Part shown: piece by piece, positions 4,315-8,704 of the stretch
How positions within the stretch are numbered: the first letter of the stretch is position 1
Layout: every line of letters starts with the position of its first letter
Assembly: GCA_044450785.1 (NCBI GenBank)
Contig: JBIOJM010000401.1
Location: forward strand, 1-8,704
Length of the DNA: 8,704 bases
Source: JBIOJM01 sp044450785
GTDB lineage: Bacteria > Planctomycetota > Planctomycetia > Isosphaerales > Isosphaeraceae
Direction: 5' to 3'
Made by a program: the position numbers and the translations under genes
Notes under the pieces: model-generated
What the model was told of the DNA's origin: nothing
Database searches by the model: none
Seen by the model: only the letters and a program-made list of their open reading frames with translations

Positions 4315-7300
4315 CTAGGGAGCGGCAAAGGGGTCGTCGGGCAGGTCCGGCAGGCCCTTGCGGATCAGGGCACTGTCCTCGCGGAGCAGCAGATGCAGGA
4401 GCATGCCCTCACGCCACTGCCAGTTTTCGGGGACGGCCCGATCGTCGCCTCCTGGTCGTCCGCGCACCCGGGCCGCGACCCAGCTCTCGGCCCGCTCCCG
4501 CCAGCGCCGGGCTTCGTCAGGTCGGCCCAGCCGCTGGTCGGCCATGGCCAGAACCAGCCAGTCCAGGACGTGGAAATCCCAGCCGGGATAACGGTCGAGG
4601 CTGCCCCGGAGCCGGGCGTCGGCCTCGACGAACCGGCCGGCGCGGTAGAGGGCCAGCCCCAGCACGTGATCGGACCATGTATTGAGTATGTGCGAGGAGC
4701 GTGTCTCGGCAAGCTCCAGGGCCTGCGCTCGTTCGGCCGGCCCGCCGGGCGCCAGGGCCCACGCGTACGCCGCGAACTCAACTTGATGGAGCATTGCGAT
4801 CGAAGAAACAACCAGGGTCCTCTTGTGCGCCGCGAGCTGCTGCCGCGCCGGGAGGACGTCGAGCATGTGTCGGCAGGCCGAACGATATCCCGCCGCGTCG
4901 CCCACCGCCAGGCGTAGGATAGCCTGCTCGAACCAGAGATCGGGGCGGACCGGAGCCCCGCTGGCAAAGGCCCGAGCATAGGCGGCGGCCGCCTCTTCCC
5001 ATCGGCCTCGGTGGGCGAGCTCTGCCCCTTCGGCAATAGGGTTGCCAGGAAAGCTCTCCGCATGGCGCAGGGCTTCCCTCCGCACCAGCTCGCTCAGCGC
5101 GGCGTCGGCGCGCAGGCTCTCCAGGACGTCGTTCTTCAGCACCAGTTTGTCGAAAAGCGATCGCACCAGGCGGTCGGCCTCGTTCACGAGAGCTTGCACG
5201 AGAGGTTCGGCCAAGTCCAGGGCGCGCTGACGGACTTCGTCGCTGATCGTGAGATCGCGTCGGATGCGGGCCAGGACCTCGTCGGCCGGCAATCTCTTGG
5301 CGAAGAAGAACGCGATCACGCTCCTGGCCTCGCGGGTCACCCGCGGTTCGGGGAGCAACGGCCTCGCGTCCCACACCTTCACCGTCCCATCCTGACCGGC
5401 GGAGGCGAGCCGCTGGCCGTCGGGGCTGAACGCCACGCTCAAGACCACGCCAATATGCCCCTTGAGCGTGAGGGTTTCCTGTCCGGTCCCGGCGTCCCAC
5501 ACCTTCACCGTCCCATCCTGACCGGCGGAGGCGAGCCGCTGGCCGTCGGGGCTGATCGCCACGCTGTTGACATCCTGGCTGTACCCCGTGAGGGTGAGTG
5601 TCTCCTTCCCGGTTCTGGTATCCCACACCTTCACCTCCCCACCGCCGCAGGCGAGCCGCTGGCCGTCGGGGCTGAACGCCACGCTGCTGGCAGCCCCCTT
5701 GAGTGTGAGGGTCTCCTGCCCAGTTTTGGTATCCCACACCTTCACCTCCCCACCGTCGCAGGCGAGCCACTTGCCGTCGGGGCTGAACGCCACGCTGCTG
5801 GCAGCCCCCTTGAGTGTGAGGATTTCATGCCCGGTCCCGGCGTCCCACACCCTCACCGTCCGGTCACCGCCTGTGGAGGCGAGCCGCTGGCCGTCGGGGC
5901 TGTACGCCACGCTGTTGACACCCTGGGTGTGCCCCTTGAGGGTGAGGATTTCCTGCCCGGTCGCGCTGTCCCACACCTTCACCGTCCCATCCTGACTGGC
6001 AGAGGCGAGCCGCTGGCCGTCGGGGCTGTACGCCACGCTCTTGACCACCATCGTGTGCCCCTTGAGTATGCGGATTTCCCGCCCGGTTCTGGCGTCCCAT
6101 AACTTGACCTCGGCGTCGCGGGCCTGCAGCTCGTGCAGCTCGGCAGCCGTCATGATTTTCTGCCCGGTTTTGGCGTCCCATAACTTGACCGGCCGGCCCC
6201 AACTGGAGGAGGCGAGCCGCTGGCCGTCCGGGCTGAACGCCACGCTGTTGACAGGGCCGGTATACCCATTGAGTGTGAGGGTTTCCTGGCCGGTCTCTGC
6301 GTCCCACACCTTCACCGTCGAGTCCGCGCTGGCGGAGGCCAGCCGCTGGCCGTCGGAGCTGTACGCCACGCTATAGACACTGCGGGTATGCCCCATGAGA
6401 GTGCGGATTTCCTGCCCGGTCGCGGCGTCCCACACCTTCACCTGCCCATGCTCACCAGTGGAGGCGAGCCGCTGGCCATCGGGGCTGAACGCCACGCTCG
6501 TGACCCCGTTGGCATGCCCCTTGAGTGTGCGGATTTCCTGGCCGGTCGCGCTGTCCCACACCTTCACCGTCCCATCCTGACTGGCGGAGGCGAGCCGCTG
6601 GCCGTCGGGGCTGTACGCCACGCTGTTGACACCCTGGGTGTGCCCCTTGAGTGTGCGGATTTCCTGGCCGGTCGCGGTGTCCCACACCTTCACCGTCCCT
6701 TCCCGACTGGCGGAGGCGAGCCGCTGGCCGTCGGGGCTGAACGCCACGCTCAAGACCCCGCCAATATGCCCCTTGAGCGTGAGGGTTTCCTGTCCGGTCC
6801 CGGCGTCCCACACCTTCACCGTCCCATCCTGACCGGCGGAGGCGAGCTGCTGGCCGTCGGGGCTGAATGCCACGCTCGAGACAATGTCGGTGTGCCCCTT
6901 GAGAGTGCGGATTTCCTGCCCGGTCGCGGCGTCCCACACCTTCACCGTCTTATCGTCGCTGGCGGAGGCGAGCCGCTGGCCGTCGGGGCTGAACGCCACG
7001 CTGTTGACAGCCAGGGTGTACAACCTGAGTGGGAGGATTTCATGCGCGGTCGCGCTTTCCCATACCTTCACCGTCCCGTTGGAGCTGGCCGAGGCGAGCC
7101 GCTGGCCGTCGGGGCTGAACGCCACGCTCTCGACCACATTCGTGTGCCCGCTGAGTGTGCGAATTTCCTGCCCGGTTTTGGCGTCCCATACCTTGACCGT
7201 CCGGCCCCGACTGGAGGAGGCGAGCCACTGGCCGTCGGGGCTGAACGCCACGCTCATGACGTCGTTCGTCGCGTGCCCCGTGAGGGTGATGTGCCCCGAG

Positions 7301-8704
7301 GAGATTTTTCGTTGCCAGTAGAACCATTCGAAACCTCGGCGATCGATGCCTCCCAGTTTGGCCGGAAGCTGCTCGTTGAGCCCCTGCTGCAAGAATGCGC
7401 CGTTATCGTCCTCCCAGTACCGCTGGACGAGATTCATTCGGACGTCGTACAGACGTTGCTCGGCCAGCTCGGTCTGGGCCTTTGCCGCAAGCATGGCGAG
7501 GGTGGTACTGATCAGGCCGATCAGCGTGGCGGCTGCCACCGCGGCGATCAGCCCGGTGACAACCGGTCGACGCTTCACCCACTTGACCATCCGCTCCGTT
7601 TGTCCGACGGGCCGCGCCACAATCGGCTCGCCCGCCAGGTACCGCCCCAGGTCTTCGGCTAGAGCAGCCGCTGAGACATACCGCTTCCCTTGTTCCTTCT
7701 CCAGGCACTTCAGGCAGATCGTCTCCAGGTCGAGCGGCACCGAGGCATTGAGCCGGCGCGGTGGGACCGGCTCGTCGCTGATGACCTGGATCACCGTGTC
7801 CATGGGCGTGGCCGCCTGGAACGGCGGCCGGCCGGTGACCAGCGCATACAGCGTCGCTCCCAGCGCATACACATCCGCCGCCGGGCCCACCTCACCCCGC
7901 TTGCCCCCAGCCTGCTCCGGCGGCATGTAGCTGGGCGTCCCCATGATCTGACCCGAGCCGGTCAGACCGCTATCGCCCTGAACCTTCTTGGCCAGACCGA
8001 AGTCAGTCACCCGCGGGTTGCCGTTCTGGTCGAGCAGGATATTGGCCGGCTTGAGGTCGCGGTGGATCACGCCGCGGCCGTGGGCGTACTCGATCGCCTC
8101 GCTGACGCGACGGATCAATTCGGCCGCCTCTCGGGAAGGCAGTGGTCCCTCGGCCAGGCGCTGGGAGAGGCTCTGCCCCTCGACAAAGCCCATCGAGAAA
8201 TAATGCTGGCCCTCGTGCTGGCCGACCTCGAAGATCGGCACGATCCCCGGATGGTCGAGGTTGGCCGCCGCCTCGGCCTCGGTATAGAAGCGTTTGACGT
8301 CGGTCTCATCGGCAAGCTGTCCGGCCAGGATCATCTTGAGCGCGACGGTGCGGTTGAGGCTCACCTGCCGGGCCTGGAAGACGACACCCATGCCTCCACG
8401 AGCGATCTCGCGGATGATTTCGTAGTCGCCGAAGTAGCGAATGCGGGTGGGTTCGGCTGCGTTGGGATCGGCCGAAGTGACCTGGTCGAGCCCGATGGCG
8501 GTGGGCAGCTCGTGAGGCGTTGGGGCCTGGCCGGCACTCGGGCCACTCGGCGGGACGGTCACCTGCTCGTGGACCGAGGATGATGCCTCTCCCGAGGGCG
8601 GGACGGTCCGGGGCGCTCCCGGGGCCAGGGTCGGTGCCTCGGAGATCGGGGAGGGATGGGGAGCCGTCCGGGGCTCGGGAGCCATCCCAGGGCCGGCCTC
8701 AGGG
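4315..8704 (-). CDS. Membrane-anchored Ser/Thr protein kinase with WD40 array and helical C-terminal domain
   Basis: The protein has 1456 residues from the ATG at 8685. The frame is still open to the window edge (PEAGPG precedes that Met) and the start sits in a Pro-rich linker, so the true N-terminus may lie outside. Numbering from this Met: a Pro/Ala/Ser-rich linker spans 1-83. A Hanks-type kinase domain spans about 86-350, with glycine loop IARGGMGVVF (94-103), VALK lysine 117, HRDLKPAN (208-215), DFG (228-230), and MPPEQ and DVYALG in the activation and F-helix region. All catalytic residues are present. One transmembrane helix (about 375-401) follows KWVKRRP. A linker (402-465) leads to the WD40 array (about 466-1108, 15 recognisable repeats). 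A helical region (about 1118-1456) includes two TPR-like stretches (about 1218-1280 and 1338-1401). It probably phosphorylates cytoplasmic Ser/Thr targets while the propellers sense or bind partners outside the membrane; ligand and substrates are unknown. Confidence 0.93.
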   Translation of the reverse strand, partial: PEAGPGMAPEPRTAPHPSPISEAPTLAPGAPRTVPPSGEASSSVHEQVTVPPSGPSAGQAPTPHELPTAIGLDQVTSADPNAAEPTRIRYFGDYEIIREIARGGMGVVFQARQVSLNRTVALKMILAGQLADETDVKRFYTEAEAAANLDHPGIVPIFEVGQHEGQHYFSMGFVEGQSLSQRLAEGPLPSREAAELIRRVSEAIEYAHGRGVIHRDLKPANILLDQNGNPRVTDFGLAKKVQGDSGLTGSGQIMGTPSYMPPEQAGGKRGEVGPAADVYALGATLYALVTGRPPFQAATPMDTVIQVISDEPVPPRRLNASVPLDLETICLKCLEKEQGKRYVSAAALAEDLGRYLAGEPIVARPVGQTERMVKWVKRRPVVTGLIAAVAAATLIGLISTTLAMLAAKAQTELAEQRLYDVRMNLVQRYWEDDNGAFLQQGLNEQLPAKLGGIDRRGFEWFYWQRKISSGHITLTGHATNDVMSVAFSPDGQWLASSSRGRTVKVWDAKTGQEIRTLSGHTNVVESVAFSPDGQRLASASSNGTVKVWESATAHEILPLRLYTLAVNSVAFSPDGQRLASASDDKTVKVWDAATGQEIRTLKGHTDIVSSVAFSPDGQQLASAGQDGTVKVWDAGTGQETLTLKGHIGGVLSVAFSPDGQRLASASREGTVKVWDTATGQEIRTLKGHTQGVNSVAYSPDGQRLASASQDGTVKVWDSATGQEIRTLKGHANGVTSVAFSPDGQRLASTGEHGQVKVWDAATGQEIRTLMGHTRSVYSVAYSSDGQRLASASADSTVKVWDAETGQETLTLNGYTGPVNSVAFSPDGQRLASSSWGRPVKLWDAKTGQKIMTAAELHELQARDAEVKLWDARTGREIRILKGHTMVVKSVAYSPDGQRLASASQDGTVKVWDSATGQEILTLKGHTQGVNSVAYSPDGQRLASTGGDRTVRVWDAGTGHEILTLKGAASSVAFSPDGKWLACDGGEVKVWDTKTGQETLTLKGAASSVAFSPDGQRLACGGGEVKVWDTRTGKETLTLTGYSQDVNSVAISPDGQRLASAGQDGTVKVWDAGTGQETLTLKGHIGVVLSVAFSPDGQRLASAGQDGTVKVWDARPLLPEPRVTREARSVIAFFFAKRLPADEVLARIRRDLTISDEVRQRALDLAEPLVQALVNEADRLVRSLFDKLVLKNDVLESLRADAALSELVRREALRHAESFPGNPIAEGAELAHRGRWEEAAAAYARAFASGAPVRPDLWFEQAILRLAVGDAAGYRSACRHMLDVLPARQQLAAHKRTLVVSSIAMLHQVEFAAYAWALAPGGPAERAQALELAETRSSHILNTWSDHVLGLALYRAGRFVEADARLRGSLDRYPGWDFHVLDWLVLAMADQRLGRPDEARRWRERAESWVAARVRGRPGGDDRAVPENWQWREGMLLHLLLREDSALIRKGLPDLPDDPFAAP
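5362..7292 (-). repeat. Tandem WD40-coding repeats with a 126-bp period, inside the kinase gene
   Basis: Fifteen units carrying SVAFSPDGQRLAS...VKVWD...TGQE...L.GH follow each other. The standard unit is 42 codons (126 bp). Exceptions are three consecutive short units of 39, 37 and 40 codons near 5550-5890, where the GHT and DGT parts are missing, and one long unit of 69 codons near 6015-6220 that contains a collapsed extra blade (EVKLWDARTGRE without its SVAFSPDG strand). Some units are almost identical at DNA level: 5398-5566 and 6709-6877 differ at only four positions by my count. Parts of 5880-6055 match parts of 6541-6650 equally closely. Fourteen blades would make two seven-bladed propellers; fifteen or sixteen leaves an extra one. 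Confidence 0.9.

Noticed and set aside
4267..4917. Continuation of the integrase frame beyond 4266
   Set aside because: From about 4315 it is the reverse complement of the kinase C-terminal coding region, and no integrase motif appears after codon 32.
5362..7292. Regular direct repeats as a CRISPR array or satellite
   Set aside because: The 126-bp units are translated without interruption into WD40 blades and have no repeat/spacer structure.
5011..7662. Long plus-strand open frames (5011-6102 and 6388-7662) with repeated GVPHLHRP..GGGEPLAVGAERHA patterns
   Set aside because: They are antisense readings of the WD40 units. The repeated pattern simply mirrors the 126-bp period of the kinase gene, and they have no ribosome binding sites or independent domain.

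Overview
The window looks like chromosomal DNA from a high-GC planctomycete, most likely of the Isosphaeraceae/Gemmataceae type. This is inferred from gene content and not from a marker gene. The main clue is a very large Ser/Thr protein kinase fused through one membrane segment to a long WD40 array, an architecture typical of that group. Supporting clues are an RDD-type membrane protein and a small polytopic membrane protein with no obvious relatives.

Layout. Positions 1-165 (minus) may hold the start of a secreted or membrane protein that runs off the left edge. Positions 166-500 are a gene-free divergent spacer. Positions 501-1925 (plus) encode a complete MFS transporter of the Spinster type. 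It converges on a run of minus-strand genes. Read in their transcription order from the right edge, these are: the kinase-WD40 protein (8704 to 4315, probably incomplete at its N-terminus), an RDD-domain membrane protein (3922 to 3128), a two-repeat WD40 gene remnant (about 2922 to 2671), and a small six-helix membrane protein (2576 to 2025).

The stretch between the kinase and the small membrane protein is scarred. (1) At 4171-4266, on the plus strand just past the kinase stop, lies the N-terminus of a tyrosine recombinase/integrase with its own ribosome binding site. The rest of that gene is gone. (2) The RDD gene is interrupted by an amber codon (3128-3130), after which the same frame stays open and protein-like for 69 more codons, to 2918. 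(3) That second stop falls exactly where a truncated WD40 gene end begins, so the RDD tail and the WD40 remnant look fused at a recombination or deletion junction. (4) Inside the kinase gene, 126-bp WD40 units are nearly identical over long stretches, which suggests recent internal duplication or gene conversion and gives substrate for such rearrangements.

Functionally, the kinase would sit in the cytoplasmic membrane, with its catalytic domain in the cytoplasm and the WD40 propellers plus helical-repeat tail on the other side. The RDD protein downstream could be a partner or only a neighbour; the sequence does not decide this. The MFS transporter is probably an independent transcription unit. 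I found no RNA gene, CRISPR array, intact insertion sequence or convincing terminator. No clearly new multi-gene system is evident; the most interesting material is the set of gene remnants and the homogenised repeat array.
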